Origin: Desulfobacteraceae bacterium
Lineage (GTDB): Bacteria > Desulfobacterota > Desulfobacteria > Desulfobacterales > Desulfosarcinaceae
Direction: 5' to 3'
Length of the DNA: 64,000 nt
Assembly (NCBI GenBank): GCA_027068085.1
Contig: JAMOUQ010000014.1
Location: forward strand, 104,321 to 168,320
The notes under the pieces: model-generated
The model's database searches: none
Told to the model about the DNA's origin: nothing
The model's input: only the letters and a program-made list of their open reading frames with translations
In this document: in pieces, positions 36,759 through 46,901 of the stretch
How the letters are laid out: each line of letters begins with the position of its first letter
Numbering within the stretch: position 1 is the first letter of the stretch
Translations under genes and position numbers: made by a program

Positions 36759-39700
36759 ATGCCGGCACCTGTTGCAACAAGTATCCGGATAAAAGGCGCC
36801 CGCTGCCACAACCTCAAAAACCTCGACCTTGAAATCCCGCTCAACAAGCTGGTGGCCGTCTGCGGAGTCTCGGGGGCCGGCAAATCCTCCCTGGTCTTCG
36901 ATACCCTCTACGCCGAGGGCCAGCGGCGTTACGTGGAAACCTTTTCGCCCTATGCCCGCCAGTTCATGGAAAGGATGGACCGGCCGCAGGTGGACAGCAT
37001 CGAGGGCATCCCTCCGGCGGTGGCCATCGACCGCAAAGAACCGGTGCGCACCTCCCGCTCCACCGTGGCCACCATGTCCGACCTGGCCGATTTCTGCAAG
37101 CTGCTCTTTGCCCGCCGGGCCGTGCTCCACTGCCGGCGCTGCCAGCGCCCGGTAAGGGCCGACACCCCGGAGACCATCCGGCGGCAACTGCTTGACCTCC
37201 GGCCGGAACGCCACCTGCTGATAACATTTCCCTTTGCCGCAGACGGCGATCCGGCCCCGGTCCGGGACCTTCTGCGGCAAGGTTACGACCGCCACGTGGT
37301 CGAGGGCCGGATCGAGTCCATCCGGCATCAAGAGCCGCCGGGAGGCACCATCGACGTACTGGCCGACCGGATACCCGGCAAAACCATAAACGACAAAGAA
37401 AGAATAATCGATTCCCTGGAGGCGGCCCTGCGGATGGGTGCCGGCCGCCTGGATGTCTGGACGGCCGGCGGCCGCAGAATATCTTTTTCAGACCGCCTCC
37501 ACTGCGCTTTTTGTGACATGGACTATCCCCGTGCACCGGCCGGCCTCTTTTCCTTCAACAGCCCCATGGGGGCCTGCCCGGCCTGCCGCGGCTTCGGCCG
37601 GGTCATGGACGTCGATCTCGACCTTGTCATCCCCGACAGGTCGCTTTCCCTCAACCAGGGTGCCGTCAGGCCCTGGGGAGGAAGGCGGGAAAACCGGCGC
37701 CGCTTCCGACACCTGACTGCCTTCTGCCGCCGGGCCGGAATTGACATGGACCTGCCCTTCGAACGCCTCGACACCTCGATCCGGGAGACGATCATCGACG
37801 GCGGTGCCGGATTCGAAGGCATAAGGGGATTTTTCAGGCGCCTGGAGTCAAAGACCTACAAGATGCAGGTGCGGGTCTTTCTCTCCCGCTACCGGGGTTA
37901 CTATCCCTGTCCCCAATGCCGGGCCACCCGCTTCAGGCCCGAGGCCCTGGCCTGGCGCCTGGCGGGCAGGAACATCGCCCAGGTTTACGCACTGACCGTT
38001 GCCCAGGCCCTGTCCTTTTTCCAGGACCTGGAGACCGAAAGCGGCGACCCGGCCACCACCCTCGTCCTGGAAGAGATAAAGCGCCGGCTGAATTACCTGT
38101 CCCGGGTGGGGGTCGGCTACCTGACCCTGGACCGCCAGTCGCGCACCCTTTCCGGCGGCGAAGTCCAGCGGGTGGCCCTGGCCTCCGCCCTGGGGGCCGA
38201 TCTTGTCAACACCCTCTACGTCCTGGACGAGCCCAGCGCCGGGCTCCATCCCAAAGACTGCCGACAGCTGGCCTCAGTGCTAAGGCGGCTGCGGGACCTG
38301 CCCAACACCATCGTGGTGGTGGAACACGACCCGGAAATCCTCAAGGCCAGCGACTACCTGCTGGAACTCGGCCCCGGAGCCGGCCGCAACGGAGGCCGGG
38401 TGGTCTACTTCGGCCCCACCGGGCAGGCTGCCGGCTCGCCCACCGGCGCCATGCTGGCAAGGACCCGGCGGCTGGAAATCCCCGCCCAAAGGCGGACCCC
38501 GCAACCCGGCCGCTGGATCGAGATCCGGAAAGCCGCGGCCCACAACCTGAAAGACATGGACGTGGCCTTCCCCCTGGGCCTGCTGACCGCCCTGACCGGG
38601 GTGTCCGGCTCGGGCAAGTCGACCCTGGCCGCCGACATCCTCTACCGGGCCATAAGCCGCTCCAAGGGACAGGCCGGACCCCGGCCCGGCAGCTTCGGGC
38701 AGATCACCGGTGCCGAGCTGGTGGACGAAGTGGTGCTGGTGGACCAGCAGCCGGCGGGCCGCACCCCCCGGGCCAACGTCCTGACCTACGTCAAGGCCCT
38801 GGACCCGGTGCGCCGGCTGCTGGCCGCAACCGGCCGGGCCCGCCGCCTGGGACTGGGGCCGGGGTATTTTTCCTTCAACATTGCCGGCGGCCGCTGCGAG
38901 ACCTGCAAGGGAGAGGGCTTCGAAAAAATAGAGATGCAGTTTCTGGCCGACGTCTTCGTAACCTGCCCCGACTGCCGGGCAAAGCGTTTCACCCCCCAGG
39001 TGCTGTCGGTCACCTACAAGGGTTTGAACATAGACTCCATCTTCGGCCTGACGGTGGACCAGGCCCTGGAATTTTTCGCCGGCCAGCCCTCGATCGTCAA
39101 GGCCCTGACGCCGCTTGCCAGGGTGGGCCTTGGATACATCACCCTGGGCCAGCCCCTCAACACCCTTTCCGGCGGCGAGGCCCAGCGCCTGCGCCTTGCC
39201 CGCCACCTGGGAAGCGGCCGCCGGGGCCATGTCCTCTACATCCTGGACGAACCCACCACCGGCCTCCATTTCAGGGACATCCGGCGCCTGCTGGAGGCAC
39301 TTCAAGACCTGGTCGACCGGGGCAACAGCGTCCTTTTCATCGAGCACCAGATGGATCTGGTGGCAGCCGCCGACTGGGTGATCGACCTGGGACCGGAGGG
39401 AGGTCCCCGCGGTGGCCGCGTGGTCTGCTGCGGGGTGCCGGAAAAGATAGCCCTTTGCGCAGAATCGCGGACCGGTGAATTTCTCAGGCCAATTCTCGGA
39501 TACGGAAAACAGGCGGCCGCAACGGCCCGGGCCGCCGAAAGCCGGAGCGCCTTCAGCGCCGGGTCTGCCCCGGCCGCCATCCGGATCCGCGGGGCCCGCC
39601 AACACAACCTCAAGAACGTCTCCCTGGACATCGACCACGGCCAACTGGTGGTCCTGACCGGCGTGTCCGGCTCGGGCAAATCTACCCTGGCCTTCGACAT

Positions 39701-42056
39701 CGTCTTTGCCGAAGGCCAGCGCCGTTACCTGGACAGCCTGGCCCCTTACGTCCGGCGTTACCTGAAGATCCTCGAAAAACCGGACGTGGACAGCATGGCC
39801 GGCCTGTCGCCCACCGTGGCCATCGAACAACGCGTAAGCCATGCCGGCCGGCGCTCGACAGTGGCCACCCTGACCGAGGTCTACCACTTCCTGCGGCTGC
39901 TGATGAGCAGGCTGGGCACGGCCCATTGCCCGGGGTGCGGGCGGGCCATGGTTCACTGGTCACGCCGGAGAATGCTGGAAGCCGTGGCCCAGGCGGCCCC
40001 GGCCGGCAGCCTGATCCTGGCCCCGGTAATCACCGGGCGCAAGGGTTTTCACAAGCAGGTCCTGGAGAGGGCCCTGTCCCGGGGACTGACAGAGGCCCGC
40101 ATCGACGGAAACCTGGAAGCCATCAAACCGGGCATGGCCCTGGACCGCTACAGGCCCCACACCATCGAACTGGTGATGGGGAAGGTTGCCCGGGGCCGTA
40201 CCCGGGCAGCAAGCGCCCGCAGCCTGGCCGCAAAGGCCCTGGAGGCCACCGGCGGCCACCTGGTGGTGATGGACCCCGGGACCGGCCGGCAGCAGATATT
40301 CAGTTCCAGCAGCATCTGCCCGGACTGCGGGCTCAGCGTGCCCCGGCCCGACCCGCTCCATTTCTCGTTCAACAGCCCGGCCGGCGGCTGCCCGGACTGC
40401 GACGGCACCGGCACCGACCCGGCCGGGTCCCCGGACACGCGCTCTGTCTGTCCTGCCTGCGGAGGAAGCCGGCTGAACCCCCCTGCCCTGGCCGTCAAGC
40501 TCGCCGGCCGCTCCGTCTGGGACCTGGTCCGCCTTACACCGGCAGAGCTGGAGCAGGCCCTGGCCGGAATCGAATTCAGCCCGGATCAACAGGCGGTGGC
40601 CCAGCCGATCCTTTCCGAGATCCGCGGCCGGCTGGAACTGATGCAGCGGCTCGGCCTGGGCTATCTCGCACTTGACCGCAGCGGGGACACCCTTTCCGGA
40701 GGCGAGGCCCAGAGGGTTCGGCTGGCGGCCCAGCTGGGCTCCAATCTCACCGGCGTCACCTACGTCCTGGACGAGCCCACCATCGGCCTGCATCCCCGGG
40801 ACAACGGCCGGCTGCTGGAAGCCCTCAAGGCCCTGAAAGACAAGGGCAATACCCTGATCGTGGTGGAACACGACGAAGAGACCATCAGGGCGGCCGACAC
40901 CATCATCGACCTGGGACCGGGAGCCGGCCGCAACGGCGGTCAGGTGGTGGCCCGGGGAGTCCTGGAGGACCTGAAAAGGTCTCCCCGCTCTGTCACCGGA
41001 GCCTTGCTTGGCCACCGCCAGCCGGCCCGCGCCGTCCGCACCCGCTCCCTGGCCGGCAAACCCCGCCTGCTCATCCGATCGGCCGCGGCCAACAACCTGA
41101 AAAACATCGACGTGGCCATCCCCCTGGAAGCCCTGGTCTGCGTCACCGGAGTATCGGGCTCCGGCAAATCGAGCCTGGTGAAAGAAACCCTGGCCAGGGG
41201 GCTGCAACGCCTGCTGGCCGGCGGGAAAAGGCCCCTTGCCTGCAAGGTCATGGAAGGGTGGAAAAGGGTGAAAAGGGTGCTGGAGGTGAACCACAGCCCC
41301 ATAGGCCGCACGCCCCGCTCGGTGCCGGCCTCCTACGTGGGCTTCCTGGATGCCATCCGCAGATTGTTCGCCGCAACCCCCGAGGCCCGCCGCCGGGGAT
41401 ACGGCCCGGGCCGCTTTTCCTTCAATTTGGCCGGCGGGCAATGCCCCGAGTGCAAGGGTCACGGCACGCCCCGGGTGGAGATGGCCTTTCTGCCGGCCGT
41501 CTACGTATCCTGCCCGGCCTGCGGCGGCCGCCGCTTCAACCCCGACACCCTCCGGGTACGGTACAAGGGCAAGACGATATCCGAGGTGCTGGCCATGACT
41601 TTTGCCGAGGCCCAGCTCTTTTTCAGCCCGGTTCCCTCCATCGCCAGGGCGGTGGAGCTGGTCTGCCGGGTCGGCCTGGGATACCTCCAGCTGGGCCAGC
41701 CCTCACCCACCCTGTCCGGCGGCGAGGCCCAACGCATAAAACTGGCCCGCCAGCTGGCCCGTCCGGGCAGGGGCCATACCATGTATATCCTGGACGAGCC
41801 AACCACCGGCCTGCACGCGGCCGACATCCAGCTTCTGCTCGGCGTCCTTCAGGGGCTGGTGGAGCAGGGCAACACCGTGGTGGTGATAGAACACAACCTG
41901 GAAATCATCCGGGCCGCCGATCACATAATCGACCTGGGACCGGGGGGAGGGCCGCAAGGAGGACAGGTGGTCACCTGCGGAAGTCCCCGCCAGGTGGCGC
42001 GCCGCACCAGGATCTCACACACTGCCCGCTACCTTGGGCAAATTTCAAAAAAGTAA
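36759..42056 (+). CDS. uvrA: double-length UvrA (tandem duplication, four ABC domains)
   Basis: Nucleotide excision repair damage-recognition ATPase, but 1765 residues instead of about 940. Residues 1-930 form one UvrA and 940-1765 a second, shorter one. Four Walker A loops (GVSGAGKSS near 30, GVSGSGKST near 610, GVSGSGKST near 970, GVSGSGKSS near 1465) and four signature/Walker B pairs (TLSGGEVQR...[20 protein letters not shown]...[20 protein letters not shown]...[20 protein letters not shown]...[11 protein letters not shown]) are all intact. Zn-binding CxxC groups occur in both halves ([34 protein letters not shown]). Such fused UvrAs are known in chlamydiae; a covalent pseudo-dimer is implied. 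Confidence 0.95.
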   Translation: MPAPVATSIRIKGARCHNLKNLDLEIPLNKLVAVCGVSGAGKSSLVFDTLYAEGQRRYVETFSPYARQFMERMDRPQVDSIEGIPPAVAIDRKEPVRTSRSTVATMSDLADFCKLLFARRAVLHCRRCQRPVRADTPETIRRQLLDLRPERHLLITFPFAADGDPAPVRDLLRQGYDRHVVEGRIESIRHQEPPGGTIDVLADRIPGKTINDKERIIDSLEAALRMGAGRLDVWTAGGRRISFSDRLHCAFCDMDYPRAPAGLFSFNSPMGACPACRGFGRVMDVDLDLVIPDRSLSLNQGAVRPWGGRRENRRRFRHLTAFCRRAGIDMDLPFERLDTSIRETIIDGGAGFEGIRGFFRRLESKTYKMQVRVFLSRYRGYYPCPQCRATRFRPEALAWRLAGRNIAQVYALTVAQALSFFQDLETESGDPATTLVLEEIKRRLNYLSRVGVGYLTLDRQSRTLSGGEVQRVALASALGADLVNTLYVLDEPSAGLHPKDCRQLASVLRRLRDLPNTIVVVEHDPEILKASDYLLELGPGAGRNGGRVVYFGPTGQAAGSPTGAMLARTRRLEIPAQRRTPQPGRWIEIRKAAAHNLKDMDVAFPLGLLTALTGVSGSGKSTLAADILYRAISRSKGQAGPRPGSFGQITGAELVDEVVLVDQQPAGRTPRANVLTYVKALDPVRRLLAATGRARRLGLGPGYFSFNIAGGRCETCKGEGFEKIEMQFLADVFVTCPDCRAKRFTPQVLSVTYKGLNIDSIFGLTVDQALEFFAGQPSIVKALTPLARVGLGYITLGQPLNTLSGGEAQRLRLARHLGSGRRGHVLYILDEPTTGLHFRDIRRLLEALQDLVDRGNSVLFIEHQMDLVAAADWVIDLGPEGGPRGGRVVCCGVPEKIALCAESRTGEFLRPILGYGKQAAATARAAESRSAFSAGSAPAAIRIRGARQHNLKNVSLDIDHGQLVVLTGVSGSGKSTLAFDIVFAEGQRRYLDSLAPYVRRYLKILEKPDVDSMAGLSPTVAIEQRVSHAGRRSTVATLTEVYHFLRLLMSRLGTAHCPGCGRAMVHWSRRRMLEAVAQAAPAGSLILAPVITGRKGFHKQVLERALSRGLTEARIDGNLEAIKPGMALDRYRPHTIELVMGKVARGRTRAASARSLAAKALEATGGHLVVMDPGTGRQQIFSSSSICPDCGLSVPRPDPLHFSFNSPAGGCPDCDGTGTDPAGSPDTRSVCPACGGSRLNPPALAVKLAGRSVWDLVRLTPAELEQALAGIEFSPDQQAVAQPILSEIRGRLELMQRLGLGYLALDRSGDTLSGGEAQRVRLAAQLGSNLTGVTYVLDEPTIGLHPRDNGRLLEALKALKDKGNTLIVVEHDEETIRAADTIIDLGPGAGRNGGQVVARGVLEDLKRSPRSVTGALLGHRQPARAVRTRSLAGKPRLLIRSAAANNLKNIDVAIPLEALVCVTGVSGSGKSSLVKETLARGLQRLLAGGKRPLACKVMEGWKRVKRVLEVNHSPIGRTPRSVPASYVGFLDAIRRLFAATPEARRRGYGPGRFSFNLAGGQCPECKGHGTPRVEMAFLPAVYVSCPACGGRRFNPDTLRVRYKGKTISEVLAMTFAEAQLFFSPVPSIARAVELVCRVGLGYLQLGQPSPTLSGGEAQRIKLARQLARPGRGHTMYILDEPTTGLHAADIQLLLGVLQGLVEQGNTVVVIEHNLEIIRAADHIIDLGPGGGPQGGQVVTCGSPRQVARRTRISHTARYLGQISKK

Positions 42057-42380
42057 GCCGGCAGGACTGTTTTTTACATAAAAGTAATGTCCCGGCCTGG
42101 CCCGCCGGAACCGGAAACAGTGTATCAAGCTGAAAATATTAGAACAAACCGCATCAATCCAAAACCGTAAAAATGGCAGACAAATTGCAGGCATGTAAAA
42201 CAAGCCGCAATTTCCAAGCCGCATGGCCCCGGCGTGTGCCGCTTGAAAGCACACCGCTCCGCAAAGGGGGGACAACCGGTCCGGTCATGCGGCAACGATA
42301 CGGCAGGACTCCCGGCGTTCAGATTTTTCCCGCGTGCAAAACACGCGTTTTGTCAAATACAATCAACGGGAAGGATGAAA
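42057..42380 (+). ncRNA. structured leader before the amidotransferase gene, unidentified
   Basis: A 324-bp stretch with no gene. From about 42225 it can fold: GTGTGC...GCACAC (42234-42254, loop with GAAA), a CTCC-GCAAA-GGGG hairpin (42257-42270), then a larger GTCC...GGAC structure (42280-42310), and finally a terminator at 42331-42351, 29 bp before the gene. This order (structure, terminator, start) looks like a riboswitch or attenuator. It matches no riboswitch consensus that I know. A plain long 3' region of uvrA or an sRNA is possible. Confidence 0.35.
42331..42351 (+). terminator. intrinsic terminator in the amidotransferase leader
   Basis: CGCGTG-CAAAA-CACGCG followed by TTTTG. It is 275 bp beyond uvrA and 29 bp before the next start codon. 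Confidence 0.75.
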
Positions 42381-43079
42381 ATGCACCTGCATTGGTTCCA
42401 GCACGTACCGTTTGAAGGCCTGGGGGCCATAGAAGGATGGGCCGCAGCCCGGCGGGCGACCATAACGGCCACCAGGTTCTATGCCGGTGAGCAGCCGGAC
42501 GGTTGCGATTTCGACTGGCTGGTGATCATGGGCGGCCCCATGAGTGTCCACGACCAGTTTCAGTATCCCTGGCTCAGCCGGGAAAAAAAAGCGATTTCCC
42601 GCGCCATAGATGACGGCAAAACCGTCATCGGGATCTGCCTGGGGGCACAGCTGATCGCCGAGGTGCTCGGTGCCCGCGTGACGGCCAACAACCACCGTGA
42701 AATAGGCTGGTTCCAGGTCAGACTGACATCGGCCGCCAGGAATGATCCGCTGACTGACGGCTTACCGGAAACCTTTCCGGCGCTGCACTGGCATGGCGAA
42801 ACATTCTCGATTCCGCCCCGGTCCCGACATCTGGCAGCGAGCACCGCCTGCGTCAACCAGGCCTTCAGCTATGACCGAAGGGTGCTGGCCCTGCAGTTTC
42901 ACCTGGAGGCCACGGCCGCCTCAACCGCCGGCCTGATTCACAACTGCCGGCATGAAATGCAGCCCGGCCCCTGGGTTCAGGATTCCCGGGATATCGTCTG
43001 CCGGGAGGATTTTTTCAGCCGGGCCAACATGCTGCTTGAAAGACTGCTCGACAATCTTGAAAAAGTATCGGCCGGCTGA
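42381..43079 (+). CDS. type 1 glutamine amidotransferase (GMP-synthase-like)
   Basis: A 232-residue stand-alone GATase1 domain of the GuaA-like group. The catalytic triad is visible: Cys86 in GICLGAQ, His174 and Glu176 in LQFHLEAT. No synthase partner is adjacent, and such proteins often hydrolyse gamma-glutamyl compounds rather than feed ammonia to a partner. ATG 42381 is preferred over 42375 because GGAAGG lies 6 bases before it. A structured leader precedes it and a terminator follows at 43119. Confidence 0.88.
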   Translation: MHLHWFQHVPFEGLGAIEGWAAARRATITATRFYAGEQPDGCDFDWLVIMGGPMSVHDQFQYPWLSREKKAISRAIDDGKTVIGICLGAQLIAEVLGARVTANNHREIGWFQVRLTSAARNDPLTDGLPETFPALHWHGETFSIPPRSRHLAASTACVNQAFSYDRRVLALQFHLEATAASTAGLIHNCRHEMQPGPWVQDSRDIVCREDFFSRANMLLERLLDNLEKVSAG

Positions 43080-43118
43080 TCCGTCGCCACCCTCTTCCAT
43101 GATCATGCCCGGGGACTG

Positions 43119-43141
43119 GGCCGGAGCCTCCGGCCGCTTTT
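43119..43141 (+). terminator. terminator after the amidotransferase gene
   Basis: GGCCGGAG-C-CTCCGGCC followed by GCTTTT, 39 bp past the stop. A second palindrome (ACCGCCG-CCC-CGGCGGT) follows at 43154-43170. Confidence 0.7.
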
Positions 43142-43351
43142 CCCGGAAACCGCACCGCCGCCCCGGCGGTCCCCTCCTGTTGCCAGAAACGCGGATTCTG
43201 TGCTAAATGGTCGGAAACCGGACCGCCTCACGGGCCTCTTTATTCCCTGCAAACGGAACGAGATTTTCACTCAATCCTTTTCAGGCAGCCCTGGGAAAAA
43301 TCCCGGGCATCCCTGCCGGGTACGCAAGACGCCCGGCTGGAACTGGAGAAA

Positions 43352-44350
43352 ATGGCCAGACTGTACATCAAAGAATATTCCCGCGCCCTTGCCGGCAGAC
43401 GGGTATGCGTGGCCTGCCGGCAGGGAATACTTTGGGACCACTTCGATGCCATCGTGGCCGACATCAAGTTCCTGTGCCGCCAGAACATTTCCACATCCCT
43501 CTATCACAACATACCCAACCGTTTCGCCAACCAGAAAACCCTGGACAAACTGGGCCGCCGCCTGCCGGAAACCCGTATTGTCAGGGTGCCGGCTGATACG
43601 GATTTTTACACTTACGTCCTGGATCACGAGGCCCATGTTCACAAACTGATTTTCGTCGAGCGCAAATACCTTGCGGACACCCGGGGGCACCGCATAAACG
43701 CCCTTACCACCAGGGACGCCCGCCGGACCCTGACCGCCTACGGAGACCTGATCGCCAACACCAACTTCAAAGGCGCCCTGGAACGGATCTGCCGCAAGAT
43801 AGAACAGGGAGACTACGAGCGGGTCCATATCCTTCCGGCGGGCAGGCATACCATCCGCAACGAACTGTTTTCCATCGAGGGCACCGGCACCCTGATTGCC
43901 AACAACTTTACCGAATCGTTCACCCAGGTGGCCTCCGCCGGAGAAATCAGCCTCATCGAGGGCATCCTCCGGCTGTACCGCAACGAAGGCTTTCTCAAGC
44001 CCCGCACCAGGGACTATCTGCGGGCCCACCATGCCAACTTTTATGTGACCCTCATAGACGGCATCGTGGTGGGCTGTATTGAAAAAAAGGTCATGGACCG
44101 GGAAACCGTGGAGATAGGAGCACTGGCCATATCCACCCGTTTCAGAAACCAGCGGGTCGGCCTGTTCACACTCAGGTCTTTCATGGCTGAAATGACCCGC
44201 AACGGCTACCGGCGCTTCATATCGCTGACCAACAACCCCAAACTGAGGGATCTTTACCTGAGGATGGGATTCGAAAAGGAAGAAAAGGGCCTGTTTCCCG
44301 ACAGAAGACGCCAGTCTCCCGGCGTTGCGCTCTATTTGAAAACCCTGTAG
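43352..44350 (+). CDS. N-acetylglutamate-synthase-like protein (AAK-like domain plus GNAT)
   Basis: A 332-residue protein. The C-terminal half (about 190-330) is a GNAT acetyltransferase: VGCIEKKVMDRETVEIGALAISTRFRNQRVGLFTLRSF holds the acetyl-CoA loop region, and YLRMGFEKEE ends it. The N-terminal half resembles a shortened amino-acid-kinase domain; the joining segment YERVHILPAGRHTIRNELFSIEGTGTLI strongly resembles the end of the kinase-like domain of N-acetylglutamate synthase. It would acetylate glutamate at the start of arginine synthesis or be an offshoot with another amine substrate. The ATG follows GGAG by only 3 bases. No arg gene is adjacent. Confidence 0.75.
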   Translation: MARLYIKEYSRALAGRRVCVACRQGILWDHFDAIVADIKFLCRQNISTSLYHNIPNRFANQKTLDKLGRRLPETRIVRVPADTDFYTYVLDHEAHVHKLIFVERKYLADTRGHRINALTTRDARRTLTAYGDLIANTNFKGALERICRKIEQGDYERVHILPAGRHTIRNELFSIEGTGTLIANNFTESFTQVASAGEISLIEGILRLYRNEGFLKPRTRDYLRAHHANFYVTLIDGIVVGCIEKKVMDRETVEIGALAISTRFRNQRVGLFTLRSFMAEMTRNGYRRFISLTNNPKLRDLYLRMGFEKEEKGLFPDRRRQSPGVALYLKTL

Positions 44351-44367
44351 TTTCTTTTCCGGCCCGC

Positions 44368-46641
44368 CTACGGGCGCAGGCGCAGGACTCTTTCGATCTT
44401 GGCCGCAATGTCTGCCATGGAAAACGGTTTCTGGATAAAATCTTCGGCGCCGGCATCCAGGATGGTCTGAGTGGGGCCGTCCAGGGCATAGCCGCTGCAG
44501 ACGATCACCTTCATTTCCGGCTGGTGCCGGCGCAGCCTGGGGAAAAGGGCGGCCCCATCTATGTCGGGCAACTTGATGTCCAACAGGGCAAGATCGAACT
44601 TTTCCGGGCTGTTTTCGACCAGTTCCAGGGCCCGGGCTCCATCGGCGGCAGTTACCACCTCATAGCCCAGCCGCTCCAGAAGGGCCTGATTGATCTCGCG
44701 CACCAGCTCTTCGTCTTCTATCAGAAGGATGCGGCCGCTGCCGGCTATGACCCGGGTGACATGCTGCGGCCGGTCTTCTTCCCTGGCCCTGGGCAGGAAA
44801 AGATTGACCGTCGTCCCCTTGCCGCTTTCAGAATCTATGGCGATATATCCGCCGTGATTCTTCACGATTCCGTAAACGGCCGCCATGCCCAGGCCCCGGC
44901 CGTAGAACTTGGTGGTGAAAAACGGTTCGAACACCCGTTTGCGGGTAGCCTCGTCCATACCCCGCCCATTGTCCGTCACACTCAGGCAAACGTAACGTTC
45001 CGGCTGCATGCCGGGCAGATGTTCTGCTCCTTGCCGGCAATCCTTGCAGGAAATCGTGATGGTTCCCCTGCCATCTATGGCTTCGGCGGCATTGGCCACG
45101 ATCGATGACAGAACCATTTGCATCTGGGCCAGGTCGATGTGCACCGGGCAATCGACTTCATCCATGTCCGCCACCAGGTTTATGTCTTGACCGATGGAAT
45201 GCCTCAGCAAGGGCAGGGTCTCGTTGATGAAGCCGGTCAGGGAAACGGTCTGAGGCCGGTATTTGCCGCCTTCGGCATAGGCCAGAAGCTGCCTGGTCCA
45301 TTCGGTCATCCGGGCGGCGCTTTCCAGGACAGGCTCCAGGTAGCGGCTCAGATTTTCGTCGTGGGCATAATCCAGCTGGAGCAGCTCAATGTTGCCCACC
45401 ACGGCGGTAAGGGCGTTGTTGAACTGATGGGCAATGCCTCCGGCCAGGGTGGCAATGGCTTCGATCTTGCGCACCTGTTCCAGCTCGCGGGCCATCCTCT
45501 CCTGGAACGCTTCGGCCTGTTTCTTTTCGGTTATGGGCAAAACCAGCTCCAGGGCCGCGGTCACGTTGCCGTGGGAATCCTTGATGGGAGTGGCGATGAT
45601 CTGAAACCACAGGCGGCTTCCACCGGAATCCCGGCCGGACTGTTCATGGATGATCTTGTCTTGGCCATCGAAAATCCGGGTCACCCCGCATTCCGGACAG
45701 ATATCGCTGCGCTGTTTGAAGTTGCTGTAGCAGGTCCGGCCTTCGATACCTGCGCCGAACATTTCCTTCAGGACCTTGTTGGCCCACAATATCTTGTAAT
45801 CGCGGGATATTACCGCCAGTCCGGCGCCGATATTTCCGGTAATGGTTTCCAGCCGGTCCCTTTCCTGCTTCAGCATCAAATGGGCATTCTGGAGCTCGTG
45901 AACCTTGCTTTCAAGTTCCCGGTTGACCGCCTCGAGCCTGGAAGTGCGTTCGGCGACCAGGTCTTCAAACACGTTCTTCATCAGCTGCAGGCGGTAACGG
46001 TCGCGGTTGATGCTCAGGGCTATCACCGCCGTCAGGATCAAAAAAAGGATGGTGACCGCCACGATGGCAAGATGAAGAGGATGATCGAAAACGGAAAAAC
46101 GGACTATCACCGCCAGCCATACCGGCAGGCTGAAACCCAGGTAGGCCGACAGGGGCACAGCCAGGCATCCCAAGGCACCGGCCGATATGCCGCACAGGAT
46201 AATCACCACCAACAGGGCATGCCCGATGGAGACCCCGTCCGGAATGAGAAAAACCACCGCCGAGCCCCAGGCGAAGCCGATGGCAATGATACTGGTCAGC
46301 ATCAGCCTGTACAGTCTTGCCGGCGGTTCGCCGGAAATCCGGCGCCTGTAACGCAGGGCCGCGAAAATACAAAAGGCCATGCCGGCAGCCATGCAGCCCG
46401 CCCATGAAAACAGTGAACCGGGACCGACTTCGCCGGAACTTATATAGAGCAATATGGCTGCATTTACGACGGCAGCCGGGATGCAGATGGCGGACTGACG
46501 GTAAAGAGCCTCGATCAAAGAGCCATAGGCCTGCTGCCTCTGCTGCGAGGTGGCGTTGACAGCCGGATCATCCAGGCTAAAAAAGGCAGTGATCTTGTTT
46601 TTCAGGTTCATGGGTAAAACATTCAAGGTAACGCAAAACAT
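44368..46641 (-). CDS. hybrid histidine kinase with membrane domain, PAS and receiver
   Basis: A 757-residue protein. Six TM helices (about 48-212) form a MASE-like sensor, then a coiled coil (225-265), PAS (265-385) containing Cys304 and CPECG (315-319), HisKA with His405 (GGIAHQFNN), an HATPase domain (DNGRGMDE, YGRGLGMAAVYGIVKNHGG) and a C-terminal receiver with Asp688 (LALLDIKLPD). The PAS cysteines could bind metal or sense redox. The start may be ATG 46641 or 46611, neither with a clear ribosome site. A good promoter lies at 46767-46795. No cognate regulator is adjacent, so the receiver may pass phosphate elsewhere. Confidence 0.92.
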   Translation of the reverse strand: MFCVTLNVLPMNLKNKITAFFSLDDPAVNATSQQRQQAYGSLIEALYRQSAICIPAAVVNAAILLYISSGEVGPGSLFSWAGCMAAGMAFCIFAALRYRRRISGEPPARLYRLMLTSIIAIGFAWGSAVVFLIPDGVSIGHALLVVIILCGISAGALGCLAVPLSAYLGFSLPVWLAVIVRFSVFDHPLHLAIVAVTILFLILTAVIALSINRDRYRLQLMKNVFEDLVAERTSRLEAVNRELESKVHELQNAHLMLKQERDRLETITGNIGAGLAVISRDYKILWANKVLKEMFGAGIEGRTCYSNFKQRSDICPECGVTRIFDGQDKIIHEQSGRDSGGSRLWFQIIATPIKDSHGNVTAALELVLPITEKKQAEAFQERMARELEQVRKIEAIATLAGGIAHQFNNALTAVVGNIELLQLDYAHDENLSRYLEPVLESAARMTEWTRQLLAYAEGGKYRPQTVSLTGFINETLPLLRHSIGQDINLVADMDEVDCPVHIDLAQMQMVLSSIVANAAEAIDGRGTITISCKDCRQGAEHLPGMQPERYVCLSVTDNGRGMDEATRKRVFEPFFTTKFYGRGLGMAAVYGIVKNHGGYIAIDSESGKGTTVNLFLPRAREEDRPQHVTRVIAGSGRILLIEDEELVREINQALLERLGYEVVTAADGARALELVENSPEKFDLALLDIKLPDIDGAALFPRLRRHQPEMKVIVCSGYALDGPTQTILDAGAEDFIQKPFSMADIAAKIERVLRLRP

Positions 46642-46766
46642 CGGCTGTTTCAGGGGTGGAAGCAGAAAAAACAGGTCAGGTCAGGTGGCAAGAAAATACG
46701 TTTTCTGCGGTCAGCTGCACGTAAAATGAGGACCAACTGAAACACCTTTTTTATTGCAGACTGATA

Positions 46767-46795
46767 ATTATAGCATATCACGATCTGAATGACAA
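46767..46795 (-). promoter_or_regulatory. sigma70-type promoter of the hybrid kinase
   Basis: Minus strand TTGTCA (46790-46795), 17-bp spacer, perfect TATAAT (46767-46772) with an extended TG element one base upstream. It is the best sigma70 match in the window. The leader is about 120 bases. Confidence 0.8.
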
Positions 46796-46901
46796 TTTTG
46801 AAATAACGACCGCGTCAAACCGCAGATCGTTCAATCGGCGGGAACGCCTGCTTTTTACCGGTCTGCGCAGACACCGTCACGCCCGGCCCGCAAACAATCC
46901 C

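Noticed and set aside
37916..39956. Long frames in other readings of uvrA on both strands
   Set aside because: The uvrA frame contains all ABC motifs; the others show none and are Arg/Gly/Pro rich.
42225..42320. c-di-GMP (GEMM) riboswitch before the amidotransferase
   Set aside because: A GAAA-loop hairpin and GCAAAG are present, but the GGCAAACC element and the 3' docking helix are missing.
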